This document shows, in pieces, positions 33,361 to 41,373 of a stretch of 64,000 nucleotides of DNA; within the stretch, counting starts at the first letter, position 1; every line of letters starts with the position of its first letter. Both the position numbers and the translations under genes were made by a program. The DNA is from Massilia sp. UMI-21 (GTDB lineage Bacteria > Pseudomonadota > Gammaproteobacteria > Burkholderiales > Burkholderiaceae_D): positions 1,302,001-1,366,000 of the forward strand of contig CP063848.1 of assembly GCA_015277795.1 (NCBI GenBank), in the 5' to 3' direction. The notes below the pieces were generated by a model. The model ran no database searches. It was given only the letters and a program-made list of their open reading frames with translations, and was not told the origin of the DNA.

Positions 33361-34448
33361 TCGGACTCGAAGATCGCCGCAAACTGGCCCAGGACATCGA
33401 GCAGGCGTGCAAGCAGGGCGCGCGCCTGAGTGAGGCATGCGCCGCCGTCGGACTGAGCGAACGCAGCCTGCAGCGCTGGCAAGCGCACGGCGGCTTGGAC
33501 AATGGCGACCGGCGGACGACAGCTGAACGGCCTGTCCCCGCCCATGCGCTCACGGCGCAGGAGCGCGAAGCGGTGCTGGCTGCCGCGAATGAACCGCGCT
33601 TTGCCGACATGCCGCCCGCGCGCATCGTGCCGATGCTGGCTGACGAAGGTGTCTACCTGGCCAGCGAATCGACATTCAGCCGGATCCTGCGCACCAGCGG
33701 CCAGAGTGGCCATCGCGGCCGGGCCAGGGCGCCGCACAAGCAGCGCCCGCCGACAACCCATGTGGCCACGGCGCCCGGGCAGGTCTGGTGCTGGGACATG
33801 ACCTACCTGCCCGCGCAAGTGGCCGGTCGCTGGTTCTACCTGTACCTGATCATGGACCTGTACAGCCGCAAGATCGTCGGCTGGGAGGTGCATGCCGAAG
33901 ACAATGCCGACCACGCCAGTCACCTGGTGCGCCGCACCGCGCTGGCCGAGGGTATCGCCATGCGCGACGACAAGCCTGTCCTGCATGGCGACAACGGGGC
34001 GACGCTGAAGGCTACGACAGTGCTGGCGATGCTGCACTGGCTGGGCATCAAGGCCTCGTATTCGCGCCCGCGCGTGAGCGACGACAACGCCTTCGTCGAG
34101 GCGCTGTTCCGCACGGCAAAGTATCGGCCTGAATTTCCTAACGAAGGGTTTAACGACCTGGAAGCTGCAAGAGCCTGGGCGGCTCGTTTCGTCCGCTGGT
34201 ACAACGTCGAGCACCGGCATAGCGGCCTGCGCTACGTCAGTCCGGCTCAGCGACATGAGGGGCACGACCAGGACATCCTGGCTTCACGCCGTGAAGTCTA
34301 TGAGCAGGCCAAGGCGCGTCATCCAGCCCGCTGGTCGGGGCAGACGCGGAACTGGACGCCAAGCAAGGCAGTTACCTTGAATCCGGAGCGTGATCACGTC
34401 GTCTCCACTGCCTTGAAGGAGGCGCAAACTCAGCAAATTGCAGCTTGA
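33357..34448 (+). CDS. IS3-family transposase subunit OrfB
   Basis: This 363-residue DDE integrase-like catalytic subunit has catalytic residues visible as the Asp of VWCWDMTYLPAQ, the Asp of VLHGDNGATL and the Glu of NAFVEALFRTAKY. An N-terminal helix-turn-helix-like part (GARLSEACAAVGLSERSLQRW) precedes it. It can be expressed either by reinitiation at the ATGA overlap or by the -1 frameshift from OrfA. No truncation is seen. Confidence 0.94.
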   Translation: MIGLEDRRKLAQDIEQACKQGARLSEACAAVGLSERSLQRWQAHGGLDNGDRRTTAERPVPAHALTAQEREAVLAAANEPRFADMPPARIVPMLADEGVYLASESTFSRILRTSGQSGHRGRARAPHKQRPPTTHVATAPGQVWCWDMTYLPAQVAGRWFYLYLIMDLYSRKIVGWEVHAEDNADHASHLVRRTALAEGIAMRDDKPVLHGDNGATLKATTVLAMLHWLGIKASYSRPRVSDDNAFVEALFRTAKYRPEFPNEGFNDLEAARAWAARFVRWYNVEHRHSGLRYVSPAQRHEGHDQDILASRREVYEQAKARHPARWSGQTRNWTPSKAVTLNPERDHVVSTALKEAQTQQIAA

Positions 34449-34471
34449 TTCAGGCGACAACTACCTTGACA

Positions 34472-34526
34472 TTCACCGCATCGAAGCAGGCGTAACACTG
34501 AACAATACCAATGTCCGGTATGGGTC
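34472..34526. other. Spacer between IS3 and IS1182 with half of an intergenic repeat
   Basis: The first part (34472-34509) is of unknown origin and reads as open codons (HRIEAGVTLNN), perhaps a gene remnant. From 34510, AATGTCCGGTATGGGTC is the left half of the palindromic repeat split by the IS1182 element. Confidence 0.45.
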
Positions 34527-36208
34527 CAGCCTGTGTAAAAACACAGGACCGTGTAAACGAACCCGGCTGGGTTAACGTTGAGGGAGTATCTCATCACCGG
34601 GGTGTTAAATGAAGCGCTTTATCGAAGGCGAAGACCGTGGGCAAGGCACGCTACTGCCAGAGCACCTGGATGACTACGTCACCGAAAACAACCCGGTTCG
34701 GGTGGTCGACGTATTCGTCGATGAGCTTGACCTGGCCAGTCTGGGTTTTGCGCGGGTGATACCTGCAAAGACTGGCAGGCCAGCGTACCACCCGGCTGTA
34801 CTACTCAAGCTCTACATCTACGGCTACCTGAACCGCATCCAGTCGAGCCGCAGGCTCGAGCGCGAAGCGCAGCGCAACGTCGAGCTGATGTGGGTGACCA
34901 GGCGCCTGACCCCGGACTTCAAGACGATAGCGAACTTCCGCAAGGACAACGGCAAAGCCATTCGTAATGTCTGCAGGCAGTTCGTCGTCTTGTGCCAGCA
35001 GCTGGATCTGTTCTCGGATGCAGTGGTGGCGATCGACGGCAGCAAGTTCAAGGCCGTCAACAGCAGCGACCGCAACTTCACTGACGCCAAGCTTAAGCGC
35101 AGGATGACGGAGATCGAAGCGAACATCAGCCGCTACCTGACCGAACTCGACACGGCAGACCGGCAGGAGCCGGCTACTGCACAAGCGAAAAGCGTTCGCC
35201 TGAACGAAAAGATCGCAGCGTTGAAATCACAGATGGCTACGCTCAAGGAAATCGAAGCGAAGCTGGAAAAGACTGGAGAAACGCAGATCTCGCTCACCGA
35301 TCCGGATTCTCGCTCGATGATGACGCGCGGCTCAGGCATCGTTGGCTATAACGTGCAAACAGCGGTCGATGCCAAACACCATTTGATCGTCGAGCACGAG
35401 GTCACTAACAATGGCAGCGACCGCGATCAATTGTCTGGCATGGCCAAGAAGGCCCGCGCAGCGATCGGTACGGCGACATTGACAGCGATTGCCGACCGAG
35501 GCTACTTCAAGGGCGAGGAAATCCTGGCCTGTCGTGAGGCGGGCATACGTGCTTTGGTGCCGCCTACGAAAACTTCTGGGGCCAAGGCCGATGGCCGGTT
35601 CGACAAGGCCGACTTCATTTACGATTCCGAAAAGAACGAGTACCGCTGCCCGGCTGGCGAAGCCTTGATATGGCGATTTTCCAGCGTCGAAAAAGGCATG
35701 ACGAATCACCGCTACTGGAGCTCGAACTGCAAGGGCTGCCCGCTCAAGGACAAGTGCACGCCGAGCACTCAGCGGCGCGTGACGCGCTGGGAACATCAGG
35801 ATGTGCTCGACGACATGCAGGCACGTCTTGAACAGACGCCCGACGCCATGCGCATCCGGCGTTCAACCGTCGAGCATCCCTATGCCACGATCAAGGCATG
35901 GATGGGATCCACACACTTTCTAACGAAAGGCCTGGAACGTGTGAAGATCGAAATGAGCTTGCATGTGCTGGCTTACAACTTTAGTCGTTTGCTCGCGCTG
36001 CTTGGCATGCAGGGAATGCTGGCGGCGATTAGGGCGTATGCCCGTTTTCTGCCGCCAATCGGGCTGTTTGGAGCGTTCTTGCTGCTGGTCTTGCCGAGGA
36101 CTGGAAAACGGGGCGGCCAAGGCTATGGCGCTTCTATAAGCTTTTGGATAGGCCGTGAGCCGTACTATTCGGCTTACGGATCCAGTTAATGAGTTTTTAC
36201 ACAGGCTG
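34527..36208 (+). mobile_element. Complete IS1182-family insertion sequence (1682 bp)
   Basis: The terminal inverted repeats are CAGCCTGTGTAAAAAC at the left and its exact reverse complement at the right. GGTC lies on both sides (34523-34526 and 36209-36212) as a 4-bp target duplication. Removing the element and one GGTC restores a palindromic intergenic repeat similar to that at 24477. The single transposase gene is intact. Confidence 0.9.
34609..36189 (+). CDS. IS1182-family transposase
   Basis: This 526-residue DDE (IS4-like fold) transposase has an N-terminal domain with the LLPEHLDDYVTENNPVR and GRPAYHPAVLLKLYIYGYL motifs. The first catalytic region is VVAIDGSKFKA near residue 142, the second TAIADRGYFKGEEI near residue 293, and the third includes RRSTVEHPYATIKAWMG near residue 415. 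A cysteine motif (RYWSSNCKGCPLKDKC) lies near 373. The frame is undamaged; the protein is somewhat longer than many relatives. Confidence 0.94.
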   Translation: MKRFIEGEDRGQGTLLPEHLDDYVTENNPVRVVDVFVDELDLASLGFARVIPAKTGRPAYHPAVLLKLYIYGYLNRIQSSRRLEREAQRNVELMWVTRRLTPDFKTIANFRKDNGKAIRNVCRQFVVLCQQLDLFSDAVVAIDGSKFKAVNSSDRNFTDAKLKRRMTEIEANISRYLTELDTADRQEPATAQAKSVRLNEKIAALKSQMATLKEIEAKLEKTGETQISLTDPDSRSMMTRGSGIVGYNVQTAVDAKHHLIVEHEVTNNGSDRDQLSGMAKKARAAIGTATLTAIADRGYFKGEEILACREAGIRALVPPTKTSGAKADGRFDKADFIYDSEKNEYRCPAGEALIWRFSSVEKGMTNHRYWSSNCKGCPLKDKCTPSTQRRVTRWEHQDVLDDMQARLEQTPDAMRIRRSTVEHPYATIKAWMGSTHFLTKGLERVKIEMSLHVLAYNFSRLLALLGMQGMLAAIRAYARFLPPIGLFGAFLLLVLPRTGKRGGQGYGASISFWIGREPYYSAYGSS

Positions 36209-36352
36209 GGTCGTTAGCGGACGCTACAATAAGGTTTGCCACGGGACCAAAGGCGGACCGTAGTGACGTGGTTCGAACGGAGTCCCATAATCACAGGCCG
36301 TTCGATCGATTCCTGCCACCTGCAGCCACGACGTCCGCCCGACCTTGCGTGA
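36209..36352. repeat. Right half of the split palindromic repeat and flanking non-coding DNA
   Basis: GGTCGTTAGCGGACGCTACA continues the repeat begun at 34510 and matches the left copy at 24477-24513. The rest, up to the alr stop, shows related GGCGGACCG-like motifs but no gene. It marks the right limit of the accessory island. Confidence 0.5.
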
Positions 36353-37456
36353 TCAGACGTAGCGCCGATGGAAGCGCCCGCCCAAACGCGTCAGCACTTC
36401 ATACCCGATCGTCCCCGCCAGCGCCGCCACCTCGTCCACCGAGTGCGAAGGCCCCATCAGTTCGACCTGCGCCCCGGGCACGAGGCGCTCCGGCGCAATG
36501 TTCGTCACATCCAACCCCATGCTGTCCATCGACACCCGGCCCACGACCGGCACCCTGACGCCGTCCACGAAGGCGTACCCGTGGCCCGACAGCGAACGCA
36601 GCCAGCCGTCCGCATAGCCCACCGCGATGGTGGCGATGCGGCGTTCGCCCGATACCACGTGGTGGGCGCCGTAGCCGACCACGTCGCCCTCAAGCACGGT
36701 GCGCACCTGCACCACGCGCGCATGCAGCGACACCGCCTGCCTCAGCGGATTCGGGCGGCCCGGCTGCGGGTTGATGCCGTACAGCGCCGCGCCCGGGCGC
36801 AGCAAATCGTAATGGAAAGCGGAACCCAGGAAGATGCCCGAGGAATTGGCCAGGCTGGCCGGCACGCCCGGGAACAGTTCGCGCAGTTCGTCGAACCTGC
36901 GGCGCTGGGCGGCGTTCATCGGGTGATCCGGTTCGTCGGCGCAGGCCAGGTGGCTCATCACGAGGGCAGGGCGCACGCCGGCCAGCCAGTCGCGCTTGGC
37001 GGACAGCGCAGCCAGGTCGGCCGGGGCCAGGCCCATGCGCGACATGCCGGTGTCGAGCTGGATCGCGGCCGGCAGTTCGCGGCCCAGGGTGCGGGCGAGC
37101 AGGCGCCATTCCTGTACCTGCCCCGGATCGTTCAGCACCGGGCGCAGGTCGTACTGGAAGCAGTCGCGCGCGGCGCCCGGCGGCGCGCCGTGCAGCACGT
37201 AGATCGTGCAGTCCTCGGGCACCAGCTGGCGCAGGCGGATGGCTTCTTCCAGGTGGGCGGTGAAGAAGACCTTGCAGCCTTCCAGGGCCAGTGCCGGCGC
37301 CACCTGGTCCATGCCGAGCCCGTAGGCGTCGGCCTTCATGACGGCCGCGCAGGCCCCTTGGGTCTGGGCGGCCAGCAGCCGGTAATTATCACGGATCGCG
37401 CCCAGGTCGACCGCTAGCTGCGCCCCGGCGCGGGACGCATCCACAGAATCCACCAT
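36353..37456 (-). CDS. alr: Alanine racemase (DadX-type)
   Basis: This 367-residue PLP-dependent racemase interconverts L- and D-alanine. The PLP lysine is K41 in AAVMKADAYGLG; the second catalytic tyrosine is in the VVGYGAHHVVSG region. ATG 37456 is chosen because it gives the usual N-terminal beta-strand (AQLAVDLGAIRDNY); the longer frame reaches back into dadA. It follows dadA by 7 bases, so the pair forms a dadAX-like catabolic operon. A second, biosynthetic racemase may exist elsewhere. Confidence 0.95.
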   Translation of the reverse strand: MVDSVDASRAGAQLAVDLGAIRDNYRLLAAQTQGACAAVMKADAYGLGMDQVAPALALEGCKVFFTAHLEEAIRLRQLVPEDCTIYVLHGAPPGAARDCFQYDLRPVLNDPGQVQEWRLLARTLGRELPAAIQLDTGMSRMGLAPADLAALSAKRDWLAGVRPALVMSHLACADEPDHPMNAAQRRRFDELRELFPGVPASLANSSGIFLGSAFHYDLLRPGAALYGINPQPGRPNPLRQAVSLHARVVQVRTVLEGDVVGYGAHHVVSGERRIATIAVGYADGWLRSLSGHGYAFVDGVRVPVVGRVSMDSMGLDVTNIAPERLVPGAQVELMGPSHSVDEVAALAGTIGYEVLTRLGGRFHRRYV

Positions 37457-37463
37457 GCCTTGA

Positions 37464-38753
37464 CTATGCCTTGACCAGTTCTGGTGCGGCGCCGCGTTGC
37501 GGGGTGCCGGCGTAGCGGAACACCGCCAGGTCGTCGGCACGGATGGCCGGCTGCTTGCCGCTGACCAGGTCGGCGATGACGCTGGCCGAGCCGCAGGCCA
37601 TGGTCCAGCCCAGGGTGCCGTGGCCGGTGTTGACGAACAGGTTGCGCAGCGGGGTGGCGCCGACCACCGGGGTGCTGTCCGGCGTCATCGGGCGCAGGCC
37701 GGTCCAGAAGCTGGCCTGGCGGGTGTCGCCGGCGCCCGGGAACAGGTCGTTGACGACCATTTCGAGCGTGTCGCGGCGCGCCGGGTTCAGGTATTTGCTG
37801 TAGCCCGCGATCTCGGCCATGCCGCCCACGCGGATGCGGTCTTCGAAGCGCGTCACGGCGATCTTGTAGGTCTCGTCCAGGATGGTCGAGACCGGGGCAC
37901 GGCTGGGTTCAAGGATCGGCACGGTGATCGAGTAGCCCTTGAGCGGGTAGACCGGCAGGGTGAACTGGTCCTTCAGCAGCAGGCGCGAATAGCTGCCCAG
38001 CGCCAGCACGTAGCGGTCGGCGGTGCGCATGCCGGTGGCGGTGCGCACGCCGCTGATCTGGCCGCTCTTGACGTCGAGGGCCTGGATGCTTGTGTCGAAC
38101 TCGAAGCGCACGCCCAGCTCGCGCGCCATCACGGTCAGGCGCGCGGTGAACAGCTGGCAGTCGCCGGTTTCGTCGTTCGGCAGGCGCAGGCCGCCGACCA
38201 GGGTGGCGTGCTTGCCCAGCGCCGGCTCGGCCTTGCCCAGCTCGCGGCCTTGCAGCAGTTCGTACTCGACGCCGGCTTCTTTCAAGATTTCGATGTCCTT
38301 GCCCGCGCTCTCGAGCTGCTGCTGGGTGCGGAACAGCTGGATCGTGCCCAGGGTGCGGCCTTCGTATTCGATGCCGGTGTCCGCGCGCAGTTCGCGGATG
38401 CAGTCGCGGCTGTACTCGGCCAGGCGCACCATGCGTTCCTTGTTCACCGCGTAGCGGTCGGCCGTGCAGTTGCGGTACATCTGCCACATCCACTGCAACT
38501 GGAACAGCGAGCCGTCGGGACGGATCGCCAGCGGCGCGTGCTTCTGGAACAGCCACTTGGCGGCCTTCAGCGGAATGCCCGGCGCCGCCCAGGGCGAGGC
38601 ATAGCCCGGCGAGATCTGGCCGGCGTTGGCGAAACTCGTCTCCAGGGCAGGGCCGGGTTGACGGTCGATGACGGTGACGTCGTGGCCAGCCTTGGCCAGA
38701 TAGTATGCGGTGGTCACGCCGACCACGCCGCTGCCCAGTACGAGAACGCGCAT
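37464..38753 (-). CDS. dadA: D-amino acid dehydrogenase DadA
   Basis: This 429-residue FAD-dependent dehydrogenase oxidises D-alanine to pyruvate and passes electrons to the respiratory chain. The N-terminal dinucleotide-binding motif [19 protein letters not shown] is at residues 4-22, ending in the acidic residue of VIDRQ. The [14 protein letters not shown] motif near residue 392 is typical of the C-terminal FAD region. It is the first gene of the dadA-alr unit and divergent from an Lrp-type regulator. Confidence 0.96.
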   Translation of the reverse strand: MRVLVLGSGVVGVTTAYYLAKAGHDVTVIDRQPGPALETSFANAGQISPGYASPWAAPGIPLKAAKWLFQKHAPLAIRPDGSLFQLQWMWQMYRNCTADRYAVNKERMVRLAEYSRDCIRELRADTGIEYEGRTLGTIQLFRTQQQLESAGKDIEILKEAGVEYELLQGRELGKAEPALGKHATLVGGLRLPNDETGDCQLFTARLTVMARELGVRFEFDTSIQALDVKSGQISGVRTATGMRTADRYVLALGSYSRLLLKDQFTLPVYPLKGYSITVPILEPSRAPVSTILDETYKIAVTRFEDRIRVGGMAEIAGYSKYLNPARRDTLEMVVNDLFPGAGDTRQASFWTGLRPMTPDSTPVVGATPLRNLFVNTGHGTLGWTMACGSASVIADLVSGKQPAIRADDLAVFRYAGTPQRGAAPELVKA

Positions 38754-38815
38754 GATGTGCCTAGGTCCTGAATGAAAAAAAGCCGGATTTGGGAAAGATT
38801 GCCATCATACCGCCA

Positions 38816-38843
38816 GTAATGGAATAATGGTTTCTGTTATTAC
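38816..38843. promoter_or_regulatory. Candidate Lrp-type operator between dadA and lrp
   Basis: An AT-rich imperfect dyad runs from GTAATGGAATAA (38816) to TTCTGTTATTAC (38832-38843); 8 of 12 arm positions pair. It lies 22 bases before the regulator's ATG in the divergent dadA/lrp intergenic region. Lrp-family proteins typically bind such AT-rich dyads and control dad operons. Binding is inferred. Confidence 0.45.
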
Positions 38844-38864
38844 ACACTTTTTCAGTGAAAAATC

Positions 38865-39350
38865 ATGCGCGTCCAGAAAAACTCCCACCGCGTGCTCGAC
38901 AAGATCGACCTGCACATCCTGTCCATCCTGCAGGACGATGCGCGCATCGTCATGAAAGACCTGGCCGAGCAGGTCGGGCTGTCGCTGACGCCCTGCATCG
39001 AACGGGTCAAGCGCATGGAGCGCGACGGCGTCATCACGGGCTACCACGCGCGCCTGAACCCGCAGGCCATGGGCCTGCAAATCCTGGTGTTTGTCGAGAT
39101 CAACCTGCACCAGAAGTCCGACCAGGCCTTCGAGCGCTTCCGCCGCGCGATGCTGGCGATTCCCGAGGTGATGGAATGCCACCTCGTATCTGGTGACTTC
39201 GATTACCTGATCAAGGCCCGGATCCCGGAAATGTCGGAATACCGCCGCCTGCTGGGCGAGATCCTGCACGTGGCCGATACCGGCCAGTCGAAGAGCTACG
39301 TGGTGATGGAAGAGCTGAAGGAAACGCTGGCGCTGTCGATCCCGCGCTGA
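38865..39350 (+). CDS. Lrp/AsnC-family regulator, probable dad operon regulator
   Basis: This 161-residue protein has an N-terminal helix-turn-helix (MKDLAEQVGLSLTPCIERVKRM, about residues 30-51) and a C-terminal RAM ligand-binding domain (ILVFVEINL ... VMECHLVSGDFDYLIKARI). The divergent placement next to dadA-alr and its Lrp-like length suggest alanine-responsive activation of D-alanine catabolism (DadR-like). It could also act globally as Lrp. Confidence 0.9.
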   Translation: MRVQKNSHRVLDKIDLHILSILQDDARIVMKDLAEQVGLSLTPCIERVKRMERDGVITGYHARLNPQAMGLQILVFVEINLHQKSDQAFERFRRAMLAIPEVMECHLVSGDFDYLIKARIPEMSEYRRLLGEILHVADTGQSKSYVVMEELKETLALSIPR

Positions 39351-39381
39351 AGCAGCGCCGCGTTTTCCGGCTCCGGATGCC

Positions 39382-40413
39382 CTAGGGCTGGGCGGCCGGA
39401 GCGTGCATGCGCGCCATGGCCTGGCGCAGGAAAGCGATGACGTCGTCGCCGATGCCGGTACCCAGGTGCAGCATGGGTTCCAGGCTGCCGGCGCGGCGGA
39501 ACTGCGCCACCACCTCGGGATCGTCGCCGACCATGTCGTGGAACAGGGCGAACCAGCGGCGCGTCAGTGCCAGGGCCTCGCCGGACTGCGCCTTCGGATC
39601 GCCCTGCATGCAGGCGCGAATCTGCATGGCCAGCACGATCCACTCGTCGCAATGCGAGGCTTCGTGGCGGCGCATGCGCTCGATCGTGGCCGGCGGCAGG
39701 TAGCGCGCATAGATGGCGAAGCGCAGTTCGGCGATCGCATCGCGCATGTAGGCCAGCAGCGCAGGGCTCAAGCCCATTTGCTGTTGCGCCTCGGGGTCCT
39801 GCCCGGTCATGGCGGTCAGGCGCAGGATGAAGGCGGGGTCGCCGCCGCTGTCGCGTTCCACGCAGCCCAGCCAGCGCTCGGCGAAGGCCTTGGCTTCGCG
39901 CGCATCCGGGGCCACGCCCCGATCGATCAGCGATTGTGCCTGCTTCACCAGTTCCTGCCATTCGGCCTGCGCCGCGCGGTTCTGGTACAGCGGCAGCCGC
40001 GCCAGTTCTTCCTTCGAAAAGTATTTTTCGTACATGGTCATCTGCTCCAGGGTAGTCAGCCAGATGGACAGGTCCGTGTCTTCGCCGGCGGCCAGGCGCG
40101 TGCGCAGGCGCTGCAGCTGTTCGCGCATGTGCTGCGCCTGCGCGATCTGCCGGTCGAGGCTGGATAACTGGCGCTCGACCACGGCCAGCGGCGAAGCCTG
40201 CGGGCTGTCCAGGTAAACCCCGATGTCGGCCAGCGCCATGCCGAACGCGCGCAGGGCCTGGATCTGCTGCAGGCGCGCCACGTCGTCACGGTCATAGAGC
40301 CGGTAGCCGGCATCGGAACGCGCAGAAGGCGAGAGCAGGCCGATGCTGTCGTAATGGTGCAGCGTACGAACCGTCAGTCCGGCGCGCGCCGCGAGTTCTC
40401 CCACTTTCAACAT
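39382..40413 (-). CDS. MerR-family regulator with TipAS-like domain
   Basis: This 343-residue protein has a MerR winged helix-turn-helix (MLKVGELAARAGLTVRTLHHYDSIGLL; residues 1-70), a dimerising coiled coil (about 75-120) and a long C-terminal helical region resembling the TipAS antibiotic-binding fold, here present twice or enlarged (MTMYEKYFSKEELARLP plus AFAERWLG ... LTRRWFALFHDMVGDD). ATG 40413 is chosen as the normal MerR start. The ligand is unknown. A classical 19-bp-spacer operator lies just upstream, pointing to autoregulation. Confidence 0.88.
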   Translation of the reverse strand: MLKVGELAARAGLTVRTLHHYDSIGLLSPSARSDAGYRLYDRDDVARLQQIQALRAFGMALADIGVYLDSPQASPLAVVERQLSSLDRQIAQAQHMREQLQRLRTRLAAGEDTDLSIWLTTLEQMTMYEKYFSKEELARLPLYQNRAAQAEWQELVKQAQSLIDRGVAPDAREAKAFAERWLGCVERDSGGDPAFILRLTAMTGQDPEAQQQMGLSPALLAYMRDAIAELRFAIYARYLPPATIERMRRHEASHCDEWIVLAMQIRACMQGDPKAQSGEALALTRRWFALFHDMVGDDPEVVAQFRRAGSLEPMLHLGTGIGDDVIAFLRQAMARMHAPAAQP

Positions 40414-40446
40414 TCCTGTTTCTCCCAATTCCTCATGCGTGCCGCT

Positions 40447-40477
40447 ACTCTGGAGCCTCACGCTGCGTGAGGGTCAA
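40447..40477 (-). promoter_or_regulatory. MerR-type promoter/operator with 19-bp spacer
   Basis: On the minus strand TTGACC (40477-40472) and CAGAGT (40452-40447) are 19 bases apart, the overlong spacing used by MerR activators. Between them sits a perfect palindrome, CCTCACGC-N-GCGTGAGG (40456-40472). It is 34 bases before the start of the MerR-type gene. Confidence 0.8.
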
Positions 40478-40496
40478 GCATCATCGCATGTCGGGA

Positions 40497-40530
40497 ATGA
40501 AAAATGCCGCCCGGGGCACCGGACGGCATT
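40497..40530 (-). terminator. Intrinsic terminator after the PEP-CTERM gene
   Basis: Read on the minus strand, AATGCCG (40530-40524) pairs with CGGCATT (40509-40503), with more G-C pairs inside, followed by a run of T. It is 23 bases beyond the stop of the PEP-CTERM gene. Confidence 0.8.
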
Positions 40531-40552
40531 GCAGAAAGGGCGGAACGCGCGA

Positions 40553-41164
40553 TCAGTGCTTGCGACGGCGCACCAGCGCCAGGCCGGCCGCGGCCAGGCC
40601 GAGCAGGGCGACCGAACCCGGTTCCGGCACGTTGGCGGCGGTGGCCGGCGTCTGGACGCCGCCTTCGGCGCCCAGCAGTTTCCAGCTGCCGCCAGCGGCG
40701 CGCGCTTCGAGTTCGACTTCGCCGTAGACGCTGCCTTCGAAGAACAGGAATTCGATCGCGTGCTTGCCGGCCGCCAGGTAGGTCGAGCCTGTCCGGTATT
40801 GGACCGGATGGTAGGCATTGTCCGAGTACAGCACGGTGTTGCCGATCTTGAGCTGGACGCCGTCGTCGGCGTAGCTGCGGAATTCGTAGACGCCGGCGGT
40901 GGCGATGTCGAGCCAGCCGATGGCCGACAAGCCGAAATTGTCGAGCACGCCGCCCGGGAAGGCCGCGTCGCCGCTGTAGTAGCCCGCGTTGCCGTGGTCG
41001 GAGTAGTTGATGACCGAGGCAATGCCGGCGTAATCCGCGGTGCGGCTCGCCATGGCGCTGTTGCCGGCGTTGGTATAGACATGGACGAGCAGGCCGGCGC
41101 TGGCGGGCAGGGCGGCGGCGAGGAGGGTGGTGGCCAGCAGGCCAGTGATGAACATGCGCTTCAT
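40553..41164 (-). CDS. PEP-CTERM sorted protein with PA14-like domain
   Basis: This 203-residue exported protein has a signal peptide at residues 1-23 (MKRMFITGLLATTLLAAALPASA). The mature part contains GWLDIATAGVYEFRSYADDGVQLKIG, the core of a PA14-like carbohydrate-binding module. The C-terminus has the PEP-CTERM tripartite sorting signal: VPEPGS, a hydrophobic helix and RRRKH. Exosortase should process it during transit to the cell surface or exopolysaccharide. The exosortase is not in this window. Confidence 0.92.
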   Translation of the reverse strand: MKRMFITGLLATTLLAAALPASAGLLVHVYTNAGNSAMASRTADYAGIASVINYSDHGNAGYYSGDAAFPGGVLDNFGLSAIGWLDIATAGVYEFRSYADDGVQLKIGNTVLYSDNAYHPVQYRTGSTYLAAGKHAIEFLFFEGSVYGEVELEARAAGGSWKLLGAEGGVQTPATAANVPEPGSVALLGLAAAGLALVRRRKH

Positions 41165-41373
41165 AAGATTCCCTAATAAATGCTTGATGTAGGAAAGTTT
41201 TTCTTATAAAGCAACGAGCGTGCCAACAATTAGCGGGTGGGCTAAGCGATTGATTTGACGTAAAGAAAAAAATTTAAGGAAAAATGTTGCGAATATGCAT
41301 GTAAAAATGGGCGTCACCCCACCCATGGGGGGGATGCGCGGGCCGGCGCCCATCCGCCTGCCCGCGCCGCGTC

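Larger units (their letters stand above)
32819..34471 (+). mobile_element. IS3-family insertion sequence (1653 bp), no target duplication
   Basis: The left end TGTCAGAATAGTTGTCGCC and the right end read inward TGTCAAGGTAGTTGTCGCC match at 16 of 19 bases. The flanks differ (CCGG before, TTCA after), so the usual 3-4 bp duplication is missing; this suggests a deletion or recombination involving the element. OrfA and OrfB are intact and overlap as ATGA. Confidence 0.9.

Noticed and set aside
34472..34509. Possible coding remnant HRIEAGVTLNN between IS3 and IS1182
   Set aside because: Too short to assign, and it continues into a non-coding repeat.
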